A stretch of DNA of 64,000 bases from Ilex aquifolium (lineage: Eukaryota > Streptophyta > Magnoliopsida > Aquifoliales > Aquifoliaceae). Below, piece by piece: positions 23,746 to 35,285 of the stretch. The translations under genes and the position numbers were made by a program. Numbering within the stretch: position 1 is the first letter of the stretch; each line of letters starts with the position of its first letter. Under the pieces are notes generated by a model. It saw nothing but the letters and a program-made list of their open reading frames with translations, was not told the DNA's origin and searched no databases. The stretch spans positions 3,014,001 to 3,078,000 of the forward strand of contig OX637395.1 in NCBI GenBank assembly GCA_951799425.1, written 5' to 3'.

Positions 23746-23751
23746 AATCAG

Positions 23752-23885
23752 TAGTGGTGGTGGTGGCAGCGATGGCAATGGCGGCGGTGGTGGTGGTGGC
23801 GGCAGCGACGACGGTGGCGGTGGTGGTGGCGGTGGTGGTAGAGGTAGTGATGGTGGGGGAGGCGGTGGTAGAGGTAGTGGTGGGG
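23752..23885. repeat. GGT/GGC trinucleotide-type array
   Basis: GGTGGT, GGCGGT and GATGGT units alternate in one frame for about 130 bases. The proline-rich frame on the minus strand is a by-product of the repeat. Confidence 0.8.
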
Positions 23886-24149
23886 CGGTTTCAAACACTA
23901 TTTTTAAAAAAAAAATATTTATGAGAAATAATTTCTAGAAGTATTTTTAAAAAGTAACTTCAAACACACCTTAGGGGCCTATTTTTCCTATTAAATTTAG
24001 GGTGTTAATGTTAGCCGTTAAATTAACTTTAAAGTAAAATTTAAAGTGATCTCAACCGCGAAAAACAAAAGTTATTTTGTTTATCTTTTGAGATTTGAAT
24101 TGTAAGCTACTTTATTATTATTATTATATATATATATATTATTTTTTCA

Positions 24150-24520
24150 ATTATGCAACTATTACCCAGTACCCAAAAAAAAGAGAACTTTAGGAGCAAC
24201 TATAAATGTGTGTTGGAGTGGAGAAATTTTGGTTAATTATTCATAATTTCATAGGCTAATGCATTCAAATTAAAACATCATGTCGCTTGCAATTGGCTAA
24301 TAAATTTAAAATGTCAGAATTTATTATGATTATGTTTATTTGTGATGAAATAAATAGACATAGTTCTTCTACCTGTTGTGTAAGAAACATGAAAATTTAG
24401 GGGACAATGTTGGATAGTTTACATAATAGAGGGGGTCAAACTATAGTTGTATTTGCAAGACTTAATTACAAAAAACACAAATTTTGGCATGGTTGGAATT
24501 GGATGAGATGCTAGAACTTT
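24150..24520. repeat. Direct paralogue of 19270-19860 without the MITE
   Basis: The sequence follows 19300-19860 closely, including GAGAACTTTAGGAGCAACTA and CTACCTGTTGTGTAAGAAAC, and provides the empty site for the MITE at 19618. Confidence 0.8.
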
Positions 24521-24562
24521 TATGAGTACCATCCAATCCGTTTTACATGGATCAAATTCTTT

Positions 24563-24712
24563 ACAGGTAAGCTTGTACATAAATGTTTATAGGGAATCAA
24601 TTAAAATTGAACAGCTACACAAATACATAAATTAATATTAAAGATTCTCAGTGAGTTTGTGTAGCTTGTAAATTTTGATTGATTTCTTATAAATAATTTT
24701 TTTACAGGTTGT
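24563..24712. mobile_element. Foldback MITE
   Basis: Inverted arms: GAATCAATTAAAATTGAACA then GCTACACAAA on the left, and TTTGTGTAGCTTGTAAATTT then TGATTGATTTC on the right. A TTTACAGGT direct repeat sits at both outer edges, a possible target duplication of 8-9 bp. Confidence 0.6.
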
Positions 24713-25209
24713 CAGTAAAAAAAATATTCTCTTTTGTTAAACCCTAGACCCATATTGTACAAATTTTATCCCTTTAATGATTTGCGCAACTTAAAAATGT
24801 AGCGAACAATGATGTCCAAAGGTCACACAATCAAAGAAATCAACAAAAGCTTCATCTTGCAATCAAAAACTCAAGGAATGGTCTAAGAGGCCGTGTTGTC
24901 TAATTCAAAAGGTCATTCTCATGACTTAAATGGGTTAAGAAAGAACTAGGAACTTTCAAAAGAATCATTTCTTGGACTTGAGTTTGACGCGTAATGAGTG
25001 GAGCTGGAGAATATCCCTCCCCGACTAGGCGATTGTGTTTTCTTGTTTGAAATTGCAGATCTAATCTTTATTGGTATTTTCTTTTCGATAAATTGGAAGA
25101 GGTACAGTAAATTGAGTTTAATTGTAAAAAAACACATACAAAAAAAATTTAAAGTAAGGAAATCCTTAATTTTAGATCTTAATTATGTACAAGTACATAA
25201 TTTGAAATT

Positions 25210-25611
25210 TTCGGATTTTTCTTTAACATTTGTGTCCTCCCTTAAATCATGCGATTATTTTTGGAAACTGTTTTTTTTTTTCAAATTATATTTATGCATT
25301 AAAAATCTCTTAATTTAATGGAAGATTTGATTCTTCCGTTTATTTTGAGAATAAATCAGTTGATTTGAATTTTAAATTTTACAACAGTATCATTTATTGT
25401 CTTCTTCTTCTTCGGCTTCAAAGCAATTTATCAGTGCAAGTTCGAAATATTATTTCATCCTTATCATTCAATCTAAGTAATTAGAATGTTTGAATTCATG
25501 ACTCTAATAGGTTTATGTCTGTCATTTTAAAAGTGATTATACTGTTTTTATTTATATGAGAACACCGTAATCGAAGTTCATCATTTATATGCATTTACAG
25601 TGTAAAAAATA
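25210..25611. repeat. Long direct repeat, left copy
   Basis: It matches 26622-27014 throughout (TTTGTGTCCTCCCTTAAATC here, TTTGTGTCCTCTTTTAAATC there), about 0.4 kb, 1.0 kb apart. They could be terminal repeats of a small LTR-type element or a simple tandem duplication with an insertion. I see no clear TG..CA ends or primer-binding site. Confidence 0.6.
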
Positions 25612-25744
25612 GTTCTACAAAATAAAAAACAGTAAAATTTGTTTGGATTGACGGTTTCATATAAAAATATTTTAATATATTAAACTTGTCAAAATACAAA
25701 AAAAAAAAAAAAGGAAAAATCTAGCCAGATTTGTTGTCGGAGCT

Positions 25745-26390
25745 TCGCTGGAGTAATTCAAGTAGCATAAATCCAAAATTCAAGATCCATAACACGAACA
25801 AATTTGTCGATCCAGATCCATAACATGAACAGATTGAGAGAGAAGCACAGATTTGACGAACCCAGCCTCCGGTATGCGATGAAGAAGACGAACCCAGTTG
25901 CCGGAGAAGACCCAGTTGCTAGAGAAGATTCAGTTGTCGGAGAAGACCCTGAAGCAACCCAGATCTGTGTTGTGTGTGTGTGTAAAAAGTGAAGACACTA
26001 AACTGTGGTGCCGGAGAAGACCCAGTAGCCAAACAGGTTTTCAGATGCAAAAAAAATTGTTGGAAATGAAGGAAAAAATAATAATAACTGGAGAAGAAGA
26101 TCTTGAACCCATATCTTGAAGGAGATCTAGAACCCAAACCTTGAAAAGACAGAGAAGACGCCGGAGATCGCCGGATAGTTCGTGTTGCTGTGTGTTCTCA
26201 TCTGGTTTCGCCGAAGTGGAGAGAGAGAGAGTTGGGGAGAGCTCTGGTTTCTTCAGAGAAGACGCTGGCTCTGTGTGTGTGTTCGTTCTGTCGCTTCTAC
26301 CTGAGAGGCAAAGTGGAGAGAGAGAGAGTGTCGGGGAGAGAGGAAGGCAAAAAACAAAAAAAAAACCCTATATGCTATGACTAGTTTTGC
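25745..26390 (+). other. GA-rich stretch resembling captured gene leader
   Basis: The phrase GAGAAGACCCAGTTGC recurs several times with variants of GCCGGAGAAGA, followed by TCT/AG-rich sequence. It lies between the two 0.4-kb direct repeats. Frames here (62, 73 and 79 residues) are low-complexity and not credible proteins. Confidence 0.35.
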
Positions 26391-26621
26391 TGCTAGGTGA
26401 ACTCGAACGGGAGACCTCATTAAAAAGTGGAGTTGTTTTTCTTATTTTTTATTTTGGCTTGAAAACTCTGAAAACATTTAAATGATATTCTTTATTTTTT
26501 GTTCTCATTTCTCACTTTTTTTGAAAATTTGTTTTTTGAAACTACTAACTAAACAACATTTCACAAAATTTTGTATTTTTAGAACAAAATACAGGTTTTG
26601 AGATATAAACCAAACACCATC

Positions 26622-27014
26622 CGGATTTTCTTTTGACATTTGTGTCCTCTTTTAAATCATGCGATTATTTTTGGAACCTGTTTTTTTTTTTTCAAATTAT
26701 ATTTATACATTAAAAATCTCCTAATTTAATGGAAGATTTGATTCTTCCATTTATTTTGAAGATAAATCAATTGGTTTGAATTTTAAATTTTATAACAGTA
26801 TCATTTATTGTCTTCTTCTTCTTCGGTTTGGAAGCAATTTATCAGTGCAAGTCCGAAAAAATTATTTCATCCTTATCATTCAATTTAAGCAATACAAAGT
26901 TTGAATTCATGACTCCAATAGGTTTATGTCTGTCATTTTAAAAGTGATTATACTGTTTTTTTATATGAGAACACCATAACCGAAGTTCATCCTGTATATG
27001 CGTTTACAGTGTCA
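26622..27014. repeat. Long direct repeat, right copy
   Basis: Partner of 25210-25611. The copies differ by scattered substitutions and small indels, so the duplication is not recent. Confidence 0.6.
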
Positions 27015-27424
27015 AAATTACTTACACAAAACAATGTATTGTTACATTTTGTCAAACATATATTTGCATATAACTTCGTTGTAACAGTCTAGCTCTGTTT
27101 TGAATTTGTTATCACATGTACAAAAACCGTTGAACACTGTTTGTGTTACAGTGTTACACTCTCTTTCTTACACTATGCGGGAAACACAATCAACAGTTAG
27201 GAGATACACACAGTTTATTCACACACAATGAATTAATATGACAGTAGATGTAGTTGACGAACTTACATCTACAATGCGGACCAGTAAGATTTTTCTTTCA
27301 AAGATGAAACCCTGTAGATGTTCGGAGAACGATTTAGGGCTTCTCGTCGAGGAAGATGAAACAGTTTTTGGATAGGAAGTAGAAGCGGTAACCGTTTTTC
27401 GAAGATGAAGTTTTTCGCGAATTA

Positions 27425-27615
27425 ATGTTCCTAAAATCCAGCAGTTACTTTATCACTGTGTACATAATTAATTTTAAAAAATATTTCCAAAACCATTTTT
27501 AGGAAAGTAATGTTTCTAAAATCTAGCAGTTAAATCTTATCACTGTGTACATAATTAAATTTAAGATATATTCTTAAAACTATTTTTAGGAAAGTAAATT
27601 TTAGAAAATAAAGAG
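27425..27615. repeat. Two-unit tandem repeat of about 95 bp
   Basis: Each unit reads TTCCTAAAATC or TTTCTAAAATC, then CACTGTGTACATAATTAA, then TTTTTAGGAAAGTAA. Confidence 0.7.
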
Positions 27616-28560
27616 TTAAGTCTTTGTACCTCAGTAATGTACTTTTTTATAACATATTTTTTTCTATGTATTTTTTTATAATTATGTTTAATTTAGTATA
27701 CCGACTTTCAAAAAACCTTTTTTTTTTCTCGCCCTCTTTCGTTAACAGGTTAATCAAACTTGCTATGGTGATGGGCCAGGGACCAGCCTTGCCATTTTCA
27801 GTCAAGGGTGGATTAAGTGAGCTCCACCTCAATTTTTTATTATTTCATAATTTTTTAATCAATAATTAAAGATAATCTAATTTAAAATTAATAACATAGA
27901 TTAAGGAAGACACGGTATCAACCATATCACAGCCTTATCCATATACACTCATATATACAATATCTATTCCAAATATTTCTGGATATATCTCATTTTTCCC
28001 ACACTTTTTAACTTTTTTGTCTCAATAGTATTTTTATTTTCCTGAAAATATCGGAAGCAATTGGTCTGTAATTATATATTTAGGTTTTTATTATGTTTTG
28101 TCTTTCCTTGATTTACATATTTATATGAGTTTTTCTATTCTATATTCTTATTTTTTTTTAAAAAAATTATGTGCAATTAGACTATAATTGATCTTTAGTT
28201 TTTTCTTTTTTCTTTTTTTTGCGACTGGCCATCTCTTTTTCAACTAGATTTTACTTGTATTACTATGCTTGTTTCTTGAATTTTTATTGAAAGTAATGAT
28301 AAACATTCGATATAATTTGGCTTGATATGATTATTTGATAAATTAATTTTTTATAATTTATATTTAAATTCATTAAAAATTAAAATTTTATTCATAAATT
28401 TGGTCTGATCCAAATAACACAACTATTTACATTTTAACAATTTTTGTCTGAATTTAACTTAATTTATTAAATAATCACTTAATATTTTCATATAATTAAA
28501 ATTTAAACATCTCGGATTATTTCAAAATTATTTATTCGCACCAAAATTTTCTAGAGAAAA

Positions 28561-28920
28561 CTTTCGTCGGCGTCTCTCACACGTGTCTGTGTCTCCCAGC
28601 AAAATGGACTCTGTTTTTTAAACTTACCCGATCTAGCTGTCTCTCCACTCCCCCAACTCCTCTGTCTCTCTCTCTCCCCCTCTCCCTCCCCCTCCGTCGC
28701 TACCCAGCTACTACACAGCCACACAGCCACAGCCTAACTCAACTCACCTCTTCTCTCTCTTTCTCTCTCCCTCCTCCATATCTCTCCATCGCTGCCCAGG
28801 CACCACCGCCTCAATCGAAGCAAACTGCCAACGCCTGCCAGCTCCCAAATGGTCAAGTAACTCTCTCTCACTACGATGAGGATCCAGATCAAAATCCTAA
28901 TTTGATTAAGGTTAGGTTAA
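28561..28920 (+). other. CT-rich stretch resembling a plant 5' leader
   Basis: The stretch is strongly pyrimidine-rich with TCTCTCTCTCCCCC blocks, then a G/C-richer part ending near GATGAGGATCCAGATC. It lies 0.4-0.7 kb upstream of the candidate spliced ORF at 29316 and could be its leader, but no ATG in it opens a credible frame. Confidence 0.35.
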
Positions 28921-29315
28921 TTGATTACGAATAAGATGGTTGTTTCATTTTTTTTCTTCTATAATTTTCGAATTTCTGATTTGGGTTTCCAGTTGTGTTT
29001 GAGTTTCTGTTTTCTTTCTATGATGTTCTTTTTTTCTTCGAGTCTCAGGTCTCCCTCGCCTTCACTTTGTGTGCCAGTGCGTAGAACGTCAACCGTGTAT
29101 ATTCCAGTGACACACACACAGAGTCACACACTCGCACATAGAACTCACACACAGCTCACAGTTAAGGTTTGAAATTTGTGTATGAGATTTTGGAATTTCA
29201 GTTTGACCCACCTCCTCCTCCTGCTTCCCTCCATAGAACAGCCCCCTTAGAACAAGCAAAACACTCCATAGCTCTCTCTTAGAAATAAGCAAAGCTCAAA
29301 AATTTGTTGGACTCA

Positions 29316-30570
29316 ATGGAAATAAATGCACTAAAACAGGTACTATTCTGGCTTCTGTTCTACTTAAGTATTAAAAATTTTTGATTCCTTCACTAATGCA
29401 CATGTAGATGCTCTTACTTTAGGATTTGCTGTAAGTATTTTGAGTCCTTAATCATGCTTAGCTTTGGATGAGGTTGGTGTTTCGTAATTACCAAAATGAT
29501 GGGGTTTAAGTAGGATTTGATTCTTGCTTAGAGCACTTGATCTACTGAAGAGTAATTTTGATCTCAACTTGCCAAACTTTTGAATACGTAATGAGCATTC
29601 TATAGGTCATATTTGAAGCTCCAATTTCCAAAATTCTTTGTACCTTTTTGCTTTGTTGGACCATTTGATGCATACTGATTCATTTCTTAATCATTAGCAT
29701 TACTGCAAAATTGCAAGAACAGATTGCTTAAATACACACTGGCCTACAAGGCTCTTGAATGCACAATAATAAGTCAAGGGTTTGTTTGCCTCATGAAGAT
29801 TGTAAATAATCTATTCTCTGTTTCTCTCCCAGTGTGTGTCCTTGAGTTAATCTCTCCCTGTATGTGTTTCTTTGAGTGACAACAATCTGTTTGCCATGCC
29901 CTTCGTAGGTCTAACAAAGCTTTTTCTTAGTTTTTGGCCAAAGCAGTGAAGTGGGTTGGACTGCTCTGTTTTTCTTTTTTTGGAAGCAGTAATATTTTTT
30001 GATACTTACCTACCATATGGAGACTTTAGCTTCACTGAACCGTATCATATCCATTTTTTTGGTTTCTTTAATAAATTACTCTTTTGGGTCACGAACTTGT
30101 GGTATTTATAGAATTGATGCTGTTGCAATCAGATAAGCAATGTCAATGAATCTCCTTTTAGTTCAACTAGAACCTTTAGTCCTCATTTTACATTTATTTG
30201 TCCTAATTTTTTATTTGTAGGCAGCCTCAGATTCACCTTGTGACACCACCATCAACTTTACGCCATTGTCCAATTCATCGGTAACTAATTGAGTTTCTCA
30301 AAAAAAAAAAACTTGGTTTAGTTTGATTTGTTTTTTAGGTAACTGAGATTGGTTTGAATCCTAGTCGAAAGAGATTGTTGAAGTGACTGATGTTATTCAA
30401 TTTGCCGGCACTTGCAGGTAATAAACAAGACTGAGTTTGCACCAACAGTTGGAGCTAATTTGGCAGTGATGGAGCGTGATGCACTTTGGATGCGAGACAG
30501 TGGCTTTTTATTTTTGCTCAGGGTAGTTGAATGTTTTGCTTCTCCATATTCAGCAGCATTAGTTTGTTAA
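29316..30570 (+). CDS. Candidate small three-exon gene, unrecognised
   Basis: Three segments join in one frame with good borders: 29316-29339 (ATG, MEINALKQ, donor GTACTA), 30221-30280 (acceptor TTTGTAG, AASDSPCDTTINFTPLSNSS, donor GTAACT), and 30418-30570 (acceptor TTGCAG, VINKTEFAPTVGANLAVMER then DALWMRDSG, TAA). All introns are phase 0. The product would be 78 residues; alternatively a donor at CAG/GGTAGT in the last segment leads to further exons not seen. WMRDSG recalls the WFRDSG of agmatine deiminase, but the rest does not match, so I do not name it. The paralogous stretch 51580-52100 lacks exons 2 and 3, so it may be only a relic. Confidence 0.35.
29620..30095. repeat. Segmental duplication shared with 51580-52060
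   Basis: Collinear from the CAAAATTCTTTGTACC-type phrase through TGGGTCACGAACTTGTGG. The second copy continues directly to the sequence found here after 30605, skipping 30115-30605. Confidence 0.8.
30098..30145. repeat. Direct repeat bounding a 0.5-kb segment
   Basis: GAACTTGTGGTATTTATAGA then ATTGATG and TTGCAATCA recurs at 30593-30640. The paralogue at 52047-52090 has a single copy, so the enclosed 0.5 kb was either gained here or lost there by recombination between the repeats. Confidence 0.7.
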
Positions 30571-30769
30571 AAGATGAAGATCTTCTAGCATTGAACTTGT
30601 GGTATTTATAGAATTGATGTTATTGCAATCACATAACCCTCACTTGGTTTGTGGACTAAATTGCAAACTTACATTTTCCATCTAATTTAGCGTCTCGTCT
30701 CGCACCGTAAAATAGAGTTGGTGTGAAAATAGATTTTAAAATGACAAAACTACGCCCACCTTTACACTG

Positions 30770-30806
30770 AGATTCTCTCTCTCTCTCACACGCACACACA
30801 CACACA
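30770..30806. repeat. CT/AC compound microsatellite
   Basis: TC repeats followed by AC repeats; the paralogous site 52409-52440 has the same composition with different lengths. Confidence 0.85.
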
Positions 30807-31132
30807 CTCACTTTAGACGTTACTGCAACCATCTGGCCATCTGGCCACCTGTCCAAACCTTCCTTTTCTCTTCATCCTTTTGTTCTTCTCCAGTGAGTCC
30901 ACGATTAGCAGCCACTTCTTCTTAGTGAGGCTCTTATAATGAAGTAAACAAAAATTCTGGAAGTTGAAATAGAACAAGAAGAAGACTAGTTGCAGGGGCC
31001 AGATAAAGGTTGCAATCATGCTTTTACAACTAGAAGGGCAGGTGCACTTCACTCAGACCTATTGCCTTCATTGCCAGCTGAAACATTTCCTATTTTCATG
31101 GTATGTGCATGTGACAAACTGCGGGTGACTAG

Positions 31133-31876
31133 CAGGGCGGAGCCAGAAATTTGGGGTAGTGGGGGCAAAAATTTTAGCAACAACAATACTATATGTACTA
31201 AATTGGAAAAACTAATACATTATTACCATTGGTTTAACAAATAAAATGCATTTAATGTTGATACCCTGTGCTAATTCAACAATAACAATGCGTTATATTA
31301 TCAAATTAGGCTTTTCAATTATATGTTAGTAACATTTTTTTAACAAAAGTAAAATTTAAAATTTTGAAGTAATAATAAATTAAACGAGGTGACCCAACGT
31401 GTGGCTTCTGCTATTGCAAGGTCTGGAGTAAGATGTACGTATTATTATCCTGCATGTGAGAGAGTATTTTTTTTTTTTGCAACTTGAATCCTTGACATTC
31501 AAATCATAAATGAGCAACATATACCTTATCTTTATCATCTTATTGACTAATTTTTATATTATAAAAAATATTACATAATATTATTATCATTCAATGTGTC
31601 AAAATTTACAAAGATGAGAGTAAGGGGGCTTCATATAAGGGAGAGAACGAAAAGCTCCAAAATTTCTTGAACACTTGTTGAGAGATTCAACTAAATAATC
31701 AATAATCAAATAAATAAATTTAATCTTAATGTTAGAAATTATTAAGTAAATTAAAATGTATATGAATTTTTGTGGGGGCAAATTTAGAAAATATTAAAAT
31801 TTATATAAAAAAATGTTTGGACAAAAAAATTGAGTGGGGGCAACTGCCCCCACAAAGCTAAGTGTAGCTCCGCCCC
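31133..31876. mobile_element. hAT-like non-autonomous element 2
   Basis: Left end CAGGGCGGAGCCAG and right end GTAGCTCCGCCCCA (about 11-bp inverted repeat GGGCGGAGC). Flanks repeat TGACTAG, with an eighth base differing (GTGACTAG at 31125-31132, CTGACTAG at 31878-31885). The uninterrupted site GATGACTAG stands at 9278-9286. Interior: GTGGGGGCAA-type subterminal repeats and AT-rich DNA without transposase. The right border is uncertain by a few bases. Confidence 0.8.
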
Positions 31877-32744
31877 ACTGACTAGAGAGAGAGAGAGAGG
31901 AAGAAGAGAAAGCCTGTGAATTTGTGTGGTTAGATTTCATTCAGATGGAAATAGAAGAATTTTTTATGCATTGTGTGGGTCAGATTGCTGTAAATTTTCA
32001 GTAATGTTAATTTTCATATGACTTTTCGAAAAAAAAATTCATCAAATTTCTGAAAAATTAAAGCTGAAAATTTTCTGAGAATGAGAATTTCTGCTGAAAA
32101 ATTATATTGAATTTCTGAAAAAAAAATCATCAAAATCTATGTTAGATTTCTAGAGTTGTGAATAAAAATTTAAAAAGTGTTGGTTGTGTTGTGCCATCCT
32201 ATCCTTCATGGTCGATGGTGGTGGGTTTTAGAGAGAGAATTGCGAGAAGTTGTAGATACGTCTGCTAGAGAAGGGGTGAGAGTGTACAGAGGTTGAAGAA
32301 GGAGAAAGATGGGTAGGAAGGTCATTTTAGATTTTTTGTTAACAGAGTTAGCATTGTTATTTAGTCCACAAATTATATGAGGGTTATGTGGATATTTTTA
32401 AAATTCAAGGAGATAAAGTGAAGTTGGCTTAGTTTAAAATAAAAAAGGAGGCTTCAATCAGAAGCTTTTCCAAATTTAATATCCGACATTTGCAACATTA
32501 TGTGGATACATAGTCTACATTGTGTTGCAAATAACATTGGCTGAAGAGTAATATGAAAGTTCAAACATAATCTCTCTGTTGTCGTCGCAGATAATGTGAG
32601 TACATTTCCAATATAAGCATATCATATAATATTACCAAACCACACATATCCTATAAATTTACTATCAAACACTTCCTAATCTTGAAGGATACCTAATAAA
32701 ACATACATACATATATCAGGACATTGATTTAGTGACATAGAGAA

Positions 32745-34560
32745 TCAAACGGGGAAACGTTGTTCTTCCATCAATCCGCGTCTCATCATAAACCTTGCTA
32801 ATATGTCCAACAAATAGAGAATTTTATGCATCATTCCTTCACGAAGTTGATTGTAGATGTGTTCAACTATGGATGTTGTCGAAAACAAGCACATTAGAAC
32901 CCCAAGGATGAATATAAACCAGTGTGGGAGCAAGATCGAAAATAGTAAGATCGAACAAAAAGCTCCTGAGATGAAGCTAAGATAACCAAAGATTTTAGAG
33001 CAAGTCGTATGATGAGTTTCGGATATCGTTGTGGCTACTAATGTTGAACCATAGATGGCGAGTGTTGCGAGAAAAGTCTCCATGGTTCTTTGGTGTGTTT
33101 CAAAGGGAATGATAGTTTTATTCTGATAATTCAGTTGGATGAGGCCGATCAGTGATGCAATTAAGAAGCCGAACACAACATGGCATGAAGTGGCTAAAAT
33201 GGATCCTTGAACCCTTGTACTATCATGGCAAAGAAATGAAATTGGTTAGATTTTATCATTTCTAAGAAATAAAATGCAAAATTAACATCTCATTTTTATT
33301 TATTTAATGTGGATATATCATGGTATCTTTAAGGAGAAATATTGAGTGTAACGGTTATACTACGTTATCACACTAATTTTTGTTATCATTTCTGTCAAAT
33401 TTCACCACATATAGTGTGGGGGCCACAAAACGGAATTGACGAAAGTTGTAATAGAAGTTAATGTGAGGGCTTCATTGCAATTATTTATCAATATCGTTGG
33501 ACGTAATTTGAAAAATTAATCATTGAGAATATAAATTAAGAATTTTAAAATTGTTTAGGGTATAAAGTGTGATTTGCTCTTTATCAATAAACCCACATCC
33601 CTCCCCTATATTTGTTCTTTTTGACATATAACCACCACTACACATCTTCAAAGTTTATGTTTTTTTTTTTTTTTTGACAACTTTAAAGTTGATGATTGCT
33701 TTAACATTTTTGTTGGCAATTAAATTTTTTTTCTCTGAAATTAATTGATAAAAGATTCAAACAATTTTAAGGATGAAAAGAAAAAGAGAGGCCATTTTCA
33801 AGTGGAAAGGGCTAATTATTTCCATATGGCAAAAAGTAGTTGTATTTAATATTTACAATCCCAGATTGCAACTCCTTTTTGAAGAAATTCAAACTTTCAC
33901 ATAGTTGGAATTTGGTGAGATGGCAAAACTTTTATGAGTACCATTTATTTGAAACGCTAAGGATCCTTATTGTACAACATTTTTCATTTTAAGCTAATGT
34001 TTTAAGAGGTAATGAGATGTGAGTATCTTTTTCAAAACTTCTTTCGCTTTAAGTACCACTTCAAACTTATCCTCCTTTAAGTCCTCTTTTTCATCAAATA
34101 GTTGTCAATAAGTACACATTTTAAAACATTTTCAAATTCTTTCTAAATTGTATTCCATAATTACTCCTACCATAAATAGTGCATACTTAATTGAATGTGA
34201 GACTTTCAAGATTCCTTTTGATATTTGTGTATCATTTGAATTTTGAAATTTCATATATATATATATCGTGTCTCTCTTCGGTGACACTGTTTGCATGACA
34301 ATTTTTCGACTCTCTTTATGTGCAACTCTTTGAGTGGGCAAAATATATATTGTCATCATTTAGGTACAATCTACTGTTGTCACTCTTTACTGACACTATT
34401 TGGGCACTATGAAAGGGGCATTACATGATGCCACTGATTGGACCCCCATTGTCATTATATCGTGTCTCTCTTTGGTGACACTGTTTACATGACAATTTAT
34501 ATCGTGTTTCTCTTTCATGATATTGTTTGCATGACAATTTTTCGACTCTCCCTTTAGGTG

Positions 34561-34613
<53 letters not shown>

Positions 34614-34978
34614 TTCAAAATTCAAATGATACACAAATATCAAAAAGAATCTTGAATGTCCAAAAATCAGAGTACTAAAATACTCAAAAAAGACTTTATC
34701 AAGCAAACGTTTGATTTGATTCACTACGAGAGAGTTTTATATGTATGAAATTTATTCGTGCATATCTAAGCAAGAGACAAACGATATTGGATGAAGTAGA
34801 TCGGAATGTTAGAATATGACAAAGAAAGTTAACAAATGTGCAGTACTAATCCTTATAATGAGCAGAGCAAACAAGTATATATAGAGATTGTAATTAGTAA
34901 AACTAACCTTTCAACTTGAAGAAACGTTGGAATTGCAGCATGGCTTCTATTATGATCAACCAGTCCTGAGGCACTCAT
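32745..34978 (-). CDS. F2: four-helix membrane protein of unrecognised family, intact
   Basis: Exons 34908-34978 (71 nt, MSASGLVDHNRSHAAIPTFL) and 33219-32745 (475 nt). Joined in phase 2 they encode 181 residues; one codon is missing in exon 1 relative to F1, in frame. Splice borders match F1 (AAAG/GTTAGT and TAG at TACAAGG). Four hydrophobic segments occupy the same positions. The intron is 1688 bases because a foldback element with an AT microsatellite has inserted (34198-34665). The TATA box lies at the same distance from the ATG as in F1. F1 and F2 are open over the full length although their introns have diverged by indels, which argues for constraint or recent duplication; I cannot separate these by eye. 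Confidence 0.72.
34198..34665. mobile_element. Foldback element in the F2 intron
   Basis: The left arm (34198-34262, GAATTTTGAAATTTCATATA) and right arm (34600-34665, TATGAAATTTCAAAATTC) are inverted complements. Between them CTCTTTGGTGACACTG-type phrases repeat about three times, followed by an AT run at 34563-34608. F1 lacks it, so it arrived after the F1/F2 split. Confidence 0.75.
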
Positions 34979-35041
34979 TTTCTCCTTCAAGCACCTCAAA
35001 TGTAATGCACTACTACTACTCAATTAAGCAAATTCCATCTG

Positions 35042-35049
35042 TTTATATA
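35042..35049 (-). promoter_or_regulatory. TATA box of F2
   Basis: TATATAAA on the minus strand, 64 bases upstream of the F2 ATG, in the same context as F1. Confidence 0.6.
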
Positions 35050-35285
35050 TCAAAACACCAAATGTCACCAAATTACCCGGCAAAAATACTTGTTTACCTC
35101 TTTTGCCCTCTCTTTACCGTTGCCCTTTTTCTTTTTTTTGGTTTACCTCTTTTGCCCTCCTCTTTTGTTGTTGTTTTTTTTTTTTTTAAACCTCTTCTAC
35201 CTTCCTCTGTTGGCTGTTGAGCGTTTTGTTTACGTCTTTTGCCCTTAAGTTATGGTTTGGTCAAGCACATGTACCCGGTTGCCGG

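Larger units (their letters stand above)
24713..28560. other. Repeat-rich intergenic region
   Basis: No supported gene. 24745-24840 is a diverged relative of the F intron. Entries below list the direct repeats, the GA-rich stretch and a tandem repeat. 27616-28560 is AT-rich with nothing I can identify. Confidence 0.45.
30848..35285. repeat. Segmental duplication, F block 2
   Basis: Collinear with 8985-12140. It is interrupted by a hAT-like element (31133-31876) and by a foldback element (34198-34665), both absent from block 1. Confidence 0.85.

Noticed and set aside
23707..23898. Proline-rich minus-strand frame
   Set aside because: By-product of the GGT/GGC array; any in-frame triplet repeat gives it.
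26386..26440. Possible tRNA-like promoter (CTCGAACGGGAGACC)
   Set aside because: Read on the minus strand, the B-box-like word precedes any A-box-like word, the wrong order; no tail or target duplication.
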